From Chlorops oryzae (Eukaryota > Arthropoda > Insecta > Diptera > Chloropidae), in NCBI GenBank assembly GCA_020466095.1, contig CM035808.1, forward strand, positions 52,463,762 to 52,527,761: a stretch of 64,000 nt of DNA, written 5' to 3'. Positions 1 through 10,245 of the stretch are shown in pieces (within the stretch, counting starts at the first letter, position 1; every line of letters starts with the position of its first letter). Under the pieces are notes generated by a model that saw only the letters and a list, made by a program, of their open reading frames with translations, did no database searches and was not told where the DNA came from. The position numbers and the translations under genes were made by a program.

Positions 1-400
1 GGATATCCCACTTATATTCGTGCTTTTGAATGCTTTGCAACAGAAACCATAAAACTTTGTTTGTCGTAATATCCATGGTTCAACATGCCAGTAACTGTGC
101 ACAAAATTTTATTTCAAGGAAAGGCGATAATCTCTTCCTGCATTCTGCCCATCACAAATTTTTTAGAAGAGGCCCAAGAATCAAGAAATCAAAATTCCCA
201 TATATAGCGAGCTTTAGAGCAATTTAAAAAACTAAGTGGGGAGTTTAACCGCGGAAGTCCTGTTATTATTGCCGGACCATCAAAATTTTGAAGATTGCTC
301 AAATATTGTATAAATTGTTAAATCTACAATTCTTGTTTATTTCCTTTTTGATAATTAGTAAATCAACCCTGGAAACACCAACAAAAAATTAAATTTGTTT

Positions 401-435
401 GTATGCATATGCATACAGAGTATGCATATGCATAC
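401..435. repeat. Two adjacent copies of the palindrome GTATGCATATGCATAC
   Basis: Two copies of a 16-bp perfect palindrome lie almost head to tail (401-416 and 420-435), separated by AGA. A third copy at 914-929 shares flanking bases on both sides (TTTGTTT before, ACAGA..AGTTGTTTTT after), so about 45 bp around it look duplicated from here. Confidence 0.7.
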
Positions 436-913
436 AGAGAGTTGTTTTTGCAATTTTTAACTATGAAAGTATATGAGCTTAACTTCTCTTTCTTTGATAG
501 CGAATCAACTGATTCCTATTTTTTGTTGCATTTTTAGTCCCTTTTTCGGTGGCACTTTTCTGCAACGAAAGTTTTTATTCTAGAAGAACAATAATCAATT
601 TCTTAATGTGAAAATGTATTTTTCAAGCGATGCTTAAGAAAATCATCCATAAGCGACTATTTGCTGACGTACGTTTCGACCTGCCGTCTGGGGTCTCATT
701 AGAGCAATTTTTACGGATTGGCTGACTACTGAGTCAAATTTCGGCTTGCGTATTTAAACTACCTTTGACTGCAATTCATACCCTTGAATTGTAGCATCAG
801 AAATTACTCCAAATGGGAGATCTAACTAAGGCTTCTAAGCTTGAAAGCATTCACTAAACTAATCAATTCGTATTCTATGTCGGCTGGCTTCCCGATTTGT
901 ATTAAGTTTGTTT

Positions 914-929
914 GTATGCATATGCATAC
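914..929. repeat. Third copy of palindrome GTATGCATATGCATAC
   Basis: Same 16-bp palindrome and flanks as at 401-435, about 510 bp away in the same orientation. A poly-T run follows at once. Confidence 0.65.
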
Positions 930-1183
930 AGACAGTTGTTTTTTTTTTTTTTATTATTTTCGTTTTTTTCAGAAGAGGGTGAGTTTAAATGAGTTTGGGA
1001 GAAGTTTTTATCCGATGTCTCTAAGATTTTGTGTGAACTCGCGCATTCATAATAAAAGCTTACATACCAAAATTCAAAGCTACAGCTTTTAAACTTCGGC
1101 TGAAATTCAATTAAGTCCACCTTGATTGGCAAAATCTTCCACTGTGAGCCGCAGAGAACCATAGACGAACGCATAACATCATT

Positions 1184-1353
1184 AGGGGTATTCACAAAGG
1201 CGTCGGAAAGTAGGAAAGTCGGAAAATCGGAAAATTTTAAATGCTTAAAAAGTTGTGCAAAATACAAAAAAAGTTTAAAAAACTTTTAAGAAGTCGCAAT
1301 TTTCCGATTTTCCGACTTTCCAACGTTTTTAACACGCCTTTGTGAATACCCCT
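1184..1353. mobile_element. Palindromic MITE with AGGGGTATTCACAAAGGCGT termini
   Basis: A 170-bp stretch starts with AGGGGTATTCACAAAGGCGT and ends with its reverse complement. The interior also pairs (GGAAAGTCGGAAAATCGGAAAA at 1217-1238 against its complement at about 1300-1322), so the whole unit can form one hairpin. It has no coding capacity. The flanks (ATT / ATT-rich) do not give an unambiguous target duplication, so the superfamily is open. Confidence 0.75.
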
Positions 1354-1885
1354 ATTATTTATGCCCGCGGTTGTCAATATGGGAGACCACTTGAGCAGCT
1401 CACTATATTCAGATATGTCCTGAAGGTGAAGTGAAGAGTTGTCCAGGTGAAGTGAACAGTTAAGTGTAAAAAAAAAATTAATTTCGACTTATTTATTTAA
1501 AAAAAAAAAAATTTATTATTTTTATAATTTATAAGTTTATAGGCACAATATAAAATAGTATGTCTATTAACCCTCTAGCGCCTAAGACCGCCTCTAGACG
1601 GCCTTATTTAATTTCTTTTACATTCGCTTTGCTAATTGAGGTTTCTTTTGTTTACTATTATGTAAAATTCGGGGAACCCCAAAATTTTATTTTGTTTAAC
1701 TTTGAGCTCGTTCTGATGCTTGCAGCAGCTGTAGTAGTCATTTCAAGTTGTAACTATCAGAAATTCGCAGGAAATAATTTTTTCATCAGAACTTTTTTTT
1801 TTATTCATGATGGGTTTCTATTGAATCTTTTGGTGTATTTACAATTCATGTACCAAAACTAACAATACGTAACTAAATCCTATTA
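1354..1885. other. AT-rich stretch without a recognisable gene
   Basis: Contains poly-A/T runs near 1470-1515 and a 100-codon open frame (1560-1862 +) with no motif. It adjoins the 3' side of the jockey-type remnant and may include its 3' untranslated region. Confidence 0.4.
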
Positions 1886-4025
1886 CAAAAAATTGACGCC
1901 TCTAAAGATAGTCACTTTAAGAGAGAGTCGAATTTTCAAGCAGTTTAAATCGATTCCAAACCAGTGATGTGATATCGGAGAAATTTTATGATGCACGGGA
2001 GGACAGAATTTTGTATCTGCGTAATTGGGTGGTGGTGTTGCTGCTTATCAAATTTGCTGCCAACTCATTTGGGTGTCGGATTAGCTTGTATTTATATGTC
2101 TCCGTTTTGTCCTTTATTTCATTGTCGACAGAAGGTATTGTAAGTTCCATGTACAGTCGAGTATTTTTAAAGTACCAAGGGGCTCCAGTGATTTGCCTTA
2201 AAATTTTCGATTTTAAGCGTTGGACTTTTTCAACGGATGAGCTGCATGCCGACCCCCACAGCTGTATGCCATACAACCATATGGGTTTTGTGATTGTTTT
2301 GTATAGGAGGATTTTGTTATCCAAGCTAAGCTTAGACTTCTTATTGAGAAGCCATTGCAAGCTCTGGTTCTTAAGTTTAATCTGGATTATTTTGGCTTCA
2401 ATGTGATTCCTCCAAGTCAGTCTGCTGTCAAGATGCATTCCAAGATACTTGACAACAGTTGATTGGGGAACTTCAATATTGTTGAGGGTAATAGGAGAGC
2501 ATGTATTGCGATTTAAAGTGAAAGTGACATGTGTGCTCTTCGTTTCATTGACTTTGATTCTCCACTTCTGTAACCAATTTTCTATATGCTGTAAATGCTC
2601 TTGCAACTTGAGAGAGGCAACAGTTGGATCTATGTGGCAGCTTAATATGGCGGTATCATGGGCAAATGTAGATGTTAATATGCAATCGGCGGTGGGTAGA
2701 TCGCTGGTGTAGACTAGGTATAAGAGTGGACCTAGTATGCTTCCTTGAGGAACACCGGCTCGGATGTTGAAGCTAGGAGTTAGGTGGCTTTTCTGTTTCA
2801 CTTTGAATTTTCTATTAGTTAAATAAGAATTCAGCAATTTATGGGTTTCATGAGGAAAGTTATGGCAAATCGTTAACATGAGACCTTTGTGCCAGACTTT
2901 ATCAAAAGCTTGTGCTACATCTCCATTGATGTTTTTATTTCCGAGACGATTCTTTGGATTTGTTCAGTTGTGCCATGTTTCTGTCTAAATCCGAATTGGT
3001 GTTTAGAGATCACTTAATTCTGTTCCAGAATAGGAAGGAGTTTGAGCAGTAACGTTTTTTCGAAGACTTTTGATAGCACAGGAAGCAAGCTAATTGGCCG
3101 ATAAGAGTCGACTTTGGTAGGATCTTTGCCAGGTTTTGGAATCATTATAATTTGGGATGTTTTCCAATCATCCGAAAAGTAGCCGGTTCGAAGTAGCGCA
3201 TTAAATATATTAGTGACAAAGCGAAGGCCACACTTTGGTAGCTCCTTAAGCATTTTTCCGTTCACCAAGTCAAGACCTGGAGACTTTTTAACATTTATTT
3301 GGGTTCTAATGACATCTGAAATCTCATTTATTTTGAGTTTCCATGGACTGATATTATTTGAGTATGTGTAAGGTGGCATACTTGGGGTTGTATTGTTAGT
3401 AGCATCATTAGGGGTAAAAACATGACGGAGATGCGTTGCAAAGGCATCAGCTTTTTCAGAATCAGTCTTTGCCCATGTGTTATTCGCCAGGCGTAGAGGT
3501 GGACTTGAAGCTATAGGGCATTTTAGGCCTCTTATTTCATTCCGTAGTGACTAATTGGAATCAGCTTTGGTAGACAGACTTTCTGTATAGGATTTGAACC
3601 TTCTCTTGTATTCTTTAAGGGCTTTTTGAAGTGTCTTCGAGGCAGCTGAGAGGCTTTCCTTAGTTAATGGTGAACGGAGCCTTTGCCAGTCTCTTCGTAA
3701 TTTCCGCTTTTCATTTACGAGTTTGTGTATAAAAGTGCTACATTTGTCATCATTCACTGCCTGTGGTTTTGACCAAGAGGTAGCGTTAGTGGCTACTTGT
3801 GTTATGGTGGTTTTCAAGTGATTTACAGCACAGTCAATTTCCGTTTTTTTGTTCAGCGGAGTGCAAAAATTTAGGTGAGTGCTTATGTATTTCCTATAAT
3901 TAAGCCAGTTAGTTTGCTTGTTTGCAAGTGAAATACGTCTGGGTCCGAATGCTTTCAGGCTTGTTATTGTTATACTGACAGGAGAATGGTCCGAAGATAG
4001 ATCGAACAGGGGCTTTACAGAAAAT
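1886..4025 (-). mobile_element. 5'-truncated jockey-type non-LTR retrotransposon
   Basis: On the - strand this holds the end of an endonuclease domain followed by a reverse transcriptase, the order found in jockey-clade ORF2. Homology stops abruptly near 4025 inside the endonuclease, so ORF1 and most of the endonuclease are missing, as expected of 5' truncation. The 3' end past the ORF stop is not sharply defined and no clear poly-A tail is seen. The 1886 boundary is a guess. Confidence 0.7.
1986..4023 (-). pseudogene. Jockey-type ORF2 (endonuclease end plus reverse transcriptase), dead
   Basis: Read right to left, the frame opens with an SSDHSPV endonuclease motif (about 3980), continues through a linker, then RT blocks such as IMIPKPGKDP and YRPISLLP (about 3100-3200), a QFGFRQKHGT block (about 2990), GVPQGSILGPLLY (about 2740) and the catalytic box. 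The box reads FAHD (2655-2666) where active enzymes have FADD, so one of the paired catalytic aspartates is His. Stops interrupt the frame at 3551-3553 and 3014-3016, and a frameshift lies near 2900, where the QAFDKVWHKG block changes frame. The product would be inactive. Jockey clade is inferred from these blocks. Confidence 0.85.
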
Positions 4026-4267
4026 TGATGTCTTTTAATATTAGCAACAACAGCGAAGTCATCAGAACTGTGAAACTTGCAAAATTATATAAAATATTTC
4101 CAGTGATTTTAGCTTATAATAAGAATTATTGGCTCGTTTCTGTTACTACTAAAATTATAAAATCTGCCTTAAAAAAAAAAATTGTAGAAAGCTTTCTTTT
4201 GGACAATCTTTATAGCCCGCCTGAAGGCAGTCTTGGGGTAATTCGTCAAAAAAAAAAGATGTCTGTG

Positions 4268-4698
4268 AACTTAGCATTACCACTTGTAAAGTTTAGATTA
4301 AAAACTAGCTATTAATTTGTAGCTAATTTGTTGTAAATTTGTTGTAGAAAAAAAAAACTTGTAGCTCTTTTGTTTTAGAAAATAACCCCTGGTAATGCTA
4401 ACTTCATAGTGAAGTTAGCATTACCACCCTCAAATTTCTAAATTTTTGAATTCAAAATTAGTTAATAATTTGTAGCTAATTTGTTGTAAATTTGTTGTAG
4501 AAAAAGAAAATTTGTAACTCTTTTATTTTAGAAAATAACCCCTGGTAATGCTAACTTCATAGTGAAGAAATCAGAAACAGTCAAACCTTAATGTATGCAT
4601 GGAAAATTATTTTGAATGTTTCCGACACTGCAAGTCATGCATTTTTCATATGCATACTTTTAGGCCAAAATTCTGGAAATTCGCAATCACTGACAATA
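4268..4698. repeat. Left arm of an inverted tandem-repeat structure (two ~150-bp units)
   Basis: Two tandem units (about 4268-4415 and 4416-4565) share the word TAGCTAATTTGTTGTAAATT and end in a hairpin built from TGGTAATGCTAACTTCA and its complement. A unique part (4566-4698) follows. The whole arm recurs inverted at 7930-8490. No coding capacity. The organisation recalls minisatellite-bearing non-autonomous elements, but I cannot name the family. Confidence 0.75.
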
Positions 4699-6446
4699 AG
4701 TTATCACGTAAAATTTCTCCAAATTATTTTTTAGAAATTCTTTTAAAATCAAATTATGTTTCATGTTAAACATTAGGTACGTCATAATTTTTTCAAACCC
4801 AATCCCATATGTGATCATATATAAGAATTTTTCGATCCCCTTCCCCTCTTTTGCATGTATTTACGTTGTTAATTGAATTGCGCTTTTAGTTGCGCGCTAG
4901 ACATTCTCTCATGAGTTAATGTAAAGCATAGGCAAGGAAATCTTTCACTACTTCATGAATATATGTACGCAAGCGCACACACGCCCGTAAATTTTCATTT
5001 TCACATGCATAGCGTAAAGTTTGTTGCTGTGACCTAGTCAGAGCTCGAATGAAACCCTCAACCTTTTCAACGTATCCCAAAATAACTCTTACATAAAGAG
5101 AAAAAAAGAAAAATCTCCGATAGAAATATAAATTTTCGGATTATATTTTTTTTTGTTTTTTCTCAAATCAAAACCTTTACTTTTTGAAAATAAACATTTT
5201 TGTCTGAAAGTGAGAATTATAAGTGAGAAGAAAAAAATATTTCGCCCTCTTTGACATATATGCCCAATTTGTTGACAGAGGCTTAGCCTCGATTTAGTTA
5301 AATCTCGGCGTAAAATACAACAAACACATTATATTTTCGAGATTAATCGCTTAAAGTTGAGATTTAAATTTAAGTCTTTGTCAAAAAATTGGGCGATAGA
5401 GTGCTGGGTATATTTAAAATTTTTTAAATTATAAATACTTAAAACACAAAAGATGGAATTGAATGGTGGAATCTTTGTGTCAGAGATATGTATTTATTTT
5501 GGAACATAAAATTAAGAAGTCAATTTGACTAAAAGTAAATTTTCTGTTGTTTCGGCAGCCAAACCGTATCGTCTCTCACTTAAAATGAAATTTAAAGCTG
5601 AAAATGGCCTTTCTACCGAAACTTGCGTCGCCGGTACAACGGACAAATGTCCTACCGTCCTCTGTCACAATTTTTACAATTGAGGCTACGAAATCTTCCT
5701 TGGATATTTCATAGGAAATTTTTACTTTCTGCTTCACTTTCCTCTTTTGATGAAGGAAAGAAGTCCTCCAAAATGCCTCTAATTTTTTTTACTAGCTGCG
5801 TAAAAAAGTATATGGAAACCAAATTTTCGTAAAGTTCATAAAAGTGCGCGGGGGAGACTTGTCAAGATTTTTTTTTAAATTTTTATATAAACGAGCTTAA
5901 AAATTGCAGCATGAAGTTATTTAAATAACATACAAACAAAAATGAATTTTCAAAGCTTTTATATAATATATTTATTTCATTAGCAAAATTAGCTTAGTCC
6001 AGTGCTGTTAGATTGAGGGAATTTTCTCTCTTTAAAGTACTTTTGATCTCGATTTCTGACCAAAAGGGAAAACGAACATTCTTCTTATATGAGATAAAAA
6101 GGTAGTTTTTAATTTTCTCAACAAAATGCAAAAGAACCATATTTCTCAACCAGTCGAATCAATAAATTAGATTTGACCCCTGTTGATAATCTAATTAGAG
6201 GTTTTAAAGCAGTCTGGTAGTTTAATCAAAAATCGTTGCAGATTTTTTGTTTTTGAAAATGGGGGAAATGTTTGTTTTCTAGTTTTGTGGGTATTTTTCT
6301 CCGAAAAGTCTGGCATGACTTATATGGAGTTTGAGAGTTCAAGTCAGTGTTTACCAAAGTGATGATTTTTAAACTAAAATTCTTAGATTAATCGTTTTTT
6401 TTTTTTTTCAACTTAGCATTTATCTAATTTTTGATCCCTCTAAAAC
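4699..6446. other. Non-coding AT-rich sequence between inverted arms
   Basis: No supported gene. It lies inside the inverted arms at 4268-4698 and 7930-8490. One short inverted repeat (5262-5395) is annotated separately. Confidence 0.5.
5262..5395. repeat. Short imperfect inverted repeat, possible MITE
   Basis: CCCAATTTGTTGACAGAG near 5262 pairs imperfectly with TTTGTCAAAAAATTGGG near 5377-5393, and the inner GAGATTT/AAATCTC words also pair. This is an old hairpin-type repeat of about 135 bp without coding capacity. Confidence 0.45.
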
Positions 6447-6449
6447 TTA

Positions 6450-7029
6450 AGGCTGTAGTACATGAGATGTTAAAAGCCACATTCATATGTAGCTCTGACA
6501 TCATTTTGACGTCAGAAAGTTTTTAAAATGGCTACATATAGTGTATTCAAAAACTTCCTGACGTCAAAATTACGTCAGAGCTACATATGAATGTGGCTTT
6601 TTAGTAGTGTCCGACCGAAGGTGGATTTTTAGCCGAAGCCGAACAATCGGCAGAGTTGAAGACTTCGGCCGAAGACCGAAGGCCGAAGCCGAATGCAAAA
6701 CATTTTACAGTAAGGAAACAAAATCAGTCTTTATTCATTTGACAAGCACAAAAAAAACCGCTCAAATTTTCTCTAAATTCTTTCGCTTTAGTCGCCCACA
6801 AAGTGAGAATTTACGGCAATAATTCACTAGTGTAAAAGGTCTCAATGAAGCAATTGAAAATCTATCGTGACTTTTTTACTTCCATTAAAATGCAAAAATA
6901 TTCGGCTAAAATATTTGGCTTTTTCCAGCCGAAGCCGAAGCCGAAGATTAAGAATTGGCCGATTATGCCGATTACCGAAGCCGAACCTTCGGTCGGACAC
7001 TACTTTTTACATCTCATGTACTACAGCCT
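6450..7029. mobile_element. Palindromic MITE with TTA target duplication (PIF/Harbinger-like)
   Basis: Termini are AGGCTGTAGTACATGAGATG and its complement, flanked on both sides by TTA (6447-6449 and 7030-7032). Without the nested hAT insert at 6605-7002, what remains is about 175 bp of nearly continuous palindrome: TTCATATGTAGCTCTGAC near 6482 pairs with GTCAGAGCTACATATGAA near 6574. A TTA duplication is typical of the PIF/Harbinger superfamily; the assignment is by this feature only. Confidence 0.8.
6605..7002. mobile_element. hAT-type MITE nested in the palindromic MITE
   Basis: A 398-bp unit with termini TAGTGTCCGACCGAAGG and complement, flanked by 8-bp duplications CTTTTTAG (6597-6604) and CTTTTTAC (7003-7010), 7 of 8 matching. 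An 8-bp duplication and TAGTG ends fit hAT. Subterminal GCCGAAGCCGAA-type repeats occur at both ends. The small frames inside have no transposase motif. It is younger than the host MITE it interrupts. Confidence 0.85.
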
Positions 7030-7929
7030 TTACTAATATTTGAGAATTTTTGACTTTTTGCCATTTTGAAATTTGTGCGCAGAATACAAGTACGGCTGCG
7101 CAACTTTCAAAAATTTAGTAAAAAATCGTGCGCAATTGCGCATTCACGCAGCTTAGAGGGAACACTGCATGTCACTTCCGAAAGTGTCCACGATTAAATG
7201 GAATGCCCCATATGTTGTATAGTTTTCCGAGAGTCACTTGGAGTAGGTATAATGTAATCAGTCAGTCGGTTTCGGAAATTTTCTGAAAATTTTCTTTTGA
7301 CAGTTGAGGGCCCCTTCACGGCGGGCCCGGGGAAACTGCCCTGTTTGCGCCCTTCACCCCCTCTCAACGCCCTGCAAGGAAACGAAAAAAGTCCCCTTTA
7401 TGGACCAATGATTCCAGCTATCTTTCGTAGACAAGGATCTCTACTCAATCCGTAATACGATTTTTGGCGGCGTTGTCTTGCGTTTGGCAAAAAGTGTATA
7501 GGCGGCATTGGGCGGGGAAGTCGCATACAGCGCTTTTGGTGACGAAAACGAAATTTCATATATTAGCTCCGAAAAAACAGCAAATTTTATTCATCTAGAG
7601 TTGTCGACGATTTGTTCAAGTCGTGCACCCATCGTCGAACACGTTATTTCGGCGCAAAAAAGTGCATGTCCCACTCAAAAAGGTGCTTGATTATTATCGA
7701 TATTCGACTATTATCGATGTTCCACGTTAAAACATCGTTGTTCTGGCACAATTTTTGCAGTTATAAAATTCTCGGAGTAAATGAGCAATAGCATACATTT
7801 TTGGCAACATCGAAGTTATATTTCTGTTTAGAATCAGCAATCCTTGTAAGGCTCACAATATTTGCAATATCGATGATTTTCCAACAACGAGCATCCCTAC
7901 ACCTGCCTTAACAAATGCACTGGATAGTG
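7030..7929. other. Non-coding sequence, no gene seen
   Basis: Contains a local GC-rich patch (about 7310-7380) and TATCGAT-rich sequence near 7700-7880, but no supported gene or complete element. Confidence 0.45.
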
Positions 7930-8490
7930 AATTGTCAGTGATTGCGGATTTCCAGAATTTTGGCCTTAAAGTATGCATATGAAAAATTCATGACTTGCAG
8001 TGTCGGAAACATTTAAAATAATTTCCCATGCATACATTAAGGGTGGATTAATTATCAATTTGACTGTTTCTGATTCTGATTCCTTCACTATGAAGTTAGC
8101 ATTACCAGGGGTTATTTTCTAAAATAAAAGAGTTACAAATTTTCTTTTTCTTTAACAAATTTACAACAAATTAGCTACAAATTAATAACTAATTTTGAAT
8201 TCAAAAATTTAGAAATTTGAGGGTGGTAATGCTAACTTCACTATGAAGTTAGCATTACCAGGGGTTATTTTCTAAAATAAAAGAGTTACAAATTTTCTTT
8301 TTCTACAACAAATTTACAACAAATTGGCTACAAATTATTAACTAATTTTGAATCCAAAAATTTAGAAATTTGAGGGTGGTAATGCCAACTTCACTATGAA
8401 GTTAGCATTACCAGGGGTTATTTTCTAAAATAAAAGAGTTACAAATTTTCTTTTTCTACAACAAATTTACAACAAATTAGCTACAAATTA
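7930..8490. repeat. Right arm of the inverted tandem-repeat structure (2.5 units)
   Basis: This is the reverse complement of the 4268-4698 arm, with two full ~154-bp tandem units (about 8090-8244 and 8245-8399) and a partial third ending at 8490. Unit junctions carry GGTAATGCTAACTTCA - CTA - TGAAGTTAGCATTACC, a 16-bp perfect stem. The outer unique part (7930-8089) matches 4566-4698 inverted. Unit number differs between arms (2 versus 2.5), suggesting array turnover after duplication. Confidence 0.75.
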
Positions 8491-9524
8491 GTGCCCCATC
8501 AAGTGTACGAGGCTCAAGCTGCGATGCGAATAACGTTGAAGCACGAGTTTAACAGTAATGTGCTGCACATTATCTCATCAACGCGTTCCTCAATTTCGTT
8601 TGGCAAATTTTGCGTTATAGTGAAATTCGTTGAGCGATTTCAAGTGTGTGTGCGGTTAGTTCCACGAATTTATTCATGCGTTGAGAAATCGAGAAATGTA
8701 AAAAAATACCCAAAACCTTTTTTTTATATAATTAACAAAATATTGGTACCTAAGTTTGTTACACTTTTTGTAGTTTATTCCTTAAGCGCCAATATTACCA
8801 AACATATATAAATAAGTTTCAATTTATAAATAACTTGAATAGTGAAACTACAACTTATTTAAAAAATTTTTTTAATATGCTTGGTTATTAGGGACATTTT
8901 CGCCGATTCAAAAAAAAAAGTTTCCATAGGAGAAAACAAATTTTGGATTTTTTGTAAACTAGAATTATTAAAGCGGCAGCTACTTTTCTCTTCCGTTCGG
9001 TCGAAATCATTTTTAACAGACACGCACTCTAATATCTCAAGTAAAACTGATTTAATTTTTTGACGTTTCACTATTTACAGCTGTTAGCTGCACAGTATGT
9101 TTATTGAGTTTTTAAACGCTAAATGCTTCGTCTTGTGTACGAGGCTATCAACGCGTGCGTCAACACAGTGCTTGAAATGCGTGCAACTCAAGTTTACACA
9201 CTATTTTTGGCCGAATTTGTTAAACGTGATCAACTAGGTGTACGAGATCTTTCAACAATTGATGAAGTTCATCAACTAGGTGTACGAGGTCTTTCAACAA
9301 TTGATGAAGTTCATCAACTAGGTGTACGAGGTCTTTCAACAATTGATGAAGTTCATCAACTAGGTGTACGGAGATCGCAACGCGTTCAACGCATCGCAGT
9401 TCAATCTTGTATAAGAATGCGTTGATCAATCTGAAACGCCACCAGATGCGCACATGTGTACGAGGGCATAAATTAAGCGATTTACTTTAGGAACTCGTTG
9501 AAAAGTTGCGTGCGTGCGTTGATG
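8491..9524. other. Region with clustered GTGTACGAG motifs
   Basis: The word GTGTACGAG occurs near 8501, 9135, 9238, 9280, 9322, 9458 and 9529, with a variant GTGTACGGAG at 9364. Three of these belong to the 42-bp tandem repeat; the others are dispersed. The open frames (8491-8811, 9123-9425) look like by-products of repetition and have no family motif. Confidence 0.5.
9231..9371. repeat. 42-bp tandem repeat, three copies plus a partial
   Basis: Units at 9231-9272, 9273-9314 and 9315-9356 start CAACTAGGTGTACGAG and are nearly identical (one A/G difference in the first). A partial fourth ends at about 9371. As 42 is a multiple of three, both strands stay open through the array, giving repetitive 14-residue peptides; I regard these as artefacts. 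Confidence 0.9.
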
Positions 9525-9809
9525 TCATAGTGTACGAGAGGCATAATCTTCAACTGAATCAGTGCCGACGTTGTTGCGATGTGTTTGTTTTGCAGTTAAC
9601 CGCGGCTTTCGCAATTCGATATTATGCTCCTTGCCGACTGTGCACGCTATCTCAAACATTTCTCGGAAATATTCAGAAGCTCTCTCTCTTCTTTCGAGCA
9701 ATTCTTTTCTTGTAGCATCAGCTAACTCAATAGCTTCTGCAATATCTTGACTTTTTGCTTGAACTATCCGACTCAGAGACAAGGTCAAAGAATGTATGAT
9801 TTTTAACAA
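9525..9809 (-). pseudogene. hAT transposase fragment (ZMYM1-like middle region)
   Basis: A 94-residue frame reads as the region between catalytic core and dimerisation domain of animal hAT transposases of the ZMYM1-like type: a helical run with IVQAKSQDIAEAIELADATR, then an HNIELRKPR block and KQTHRNN. Both ends run out of homology (the last residues after VEDY are not conserved), so only an exon-sized piece remains. It cannot belong to the same copy as the dimerisation-domain remnant at 10955-11180, because in - orientation the order would be reversed. Confidence 0.65.
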
Positions 9810-10245
9810 AAATTCTAGTTCATGTTACAAGATTATAATATATTTGTTAGACCGGAACCGGAATTTTCAGGAGGCGTGCTACGATTTTGATTTTTCCATA
9901 AGAATGCATGCACAGGGGGCCTACTTCAATTCAACACACACGTTTTTTGCCAAGTGCCATCTATAGTACCTACTATATGATTTAAGTAACCAATTGCAGA
10001 ACGAAATTGAAATTGCCTCAATTTTAAATGTCAGATTTGTTTCGAAATTTTCTGAAATTATGCAATATCGTTGTTCGCCTGGACATAGAATAAATTTCTA
10101 TTCAAATCGAATTGATTTCGAATGTTTTTATTTGGATCACATGGCCTTATTTGGATCAGTTACCGGATCTGCCGGAGAATTTTCAATTTTCTAGGCGCTA
10201 GGTTTGAAAAACATGTTCAACGATTTTTTCCTGAAGCATTTTGAA
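9810..10245. other. Non-coding sequence
   Basis: No gene or complete element recognised. The hAT copy that ends at 11415 should have its left terminus hereabouts, but no CAGGGACGTAGCC word is present. Confidence 0.4.

Larger units (their letters stand above)
1..1183. other. AT-rich sequence without a recognisable gene
   Basis: No coding region is supported here; the open frames are short, low-complexity and lack family motifs. The only structure I see is three copies of a 16-bp perfect palindrome, annotated separately. Probably intronic or intergenic host sequence mixed with decayed repeats. Confidence 0.5.

Noticed and set aside
902..1267. 121-codon open frame on the - strand
   Set aside because: Overlaps a palindromic MITE and poly-T/A runs, has no family motif and a low-complexity Asn/Lys composition.
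1560..1862. 100-codon + strand frame with hydrophobic segments
   Set aside because: AT-rich codons give hydrophobic residues by composition; no start context, motif or neighbour supports a gene.
1969..2406. 145-codon + strand frame
   Set aside because: Antisense shadow of the jockey reverse transcriptase.
9231..9371. CRISPR-like direct repeats
   Set aside because: Units are contiguous without spacers and the genome is eukaryotic; a plain tandem repeat.
9123..9453. Open frames on both strands with 14-residue repeats
   Set aside because: Direct consequence of the 42-bp tandem repeat being a multiple of three; not evidence of a repeat protein.
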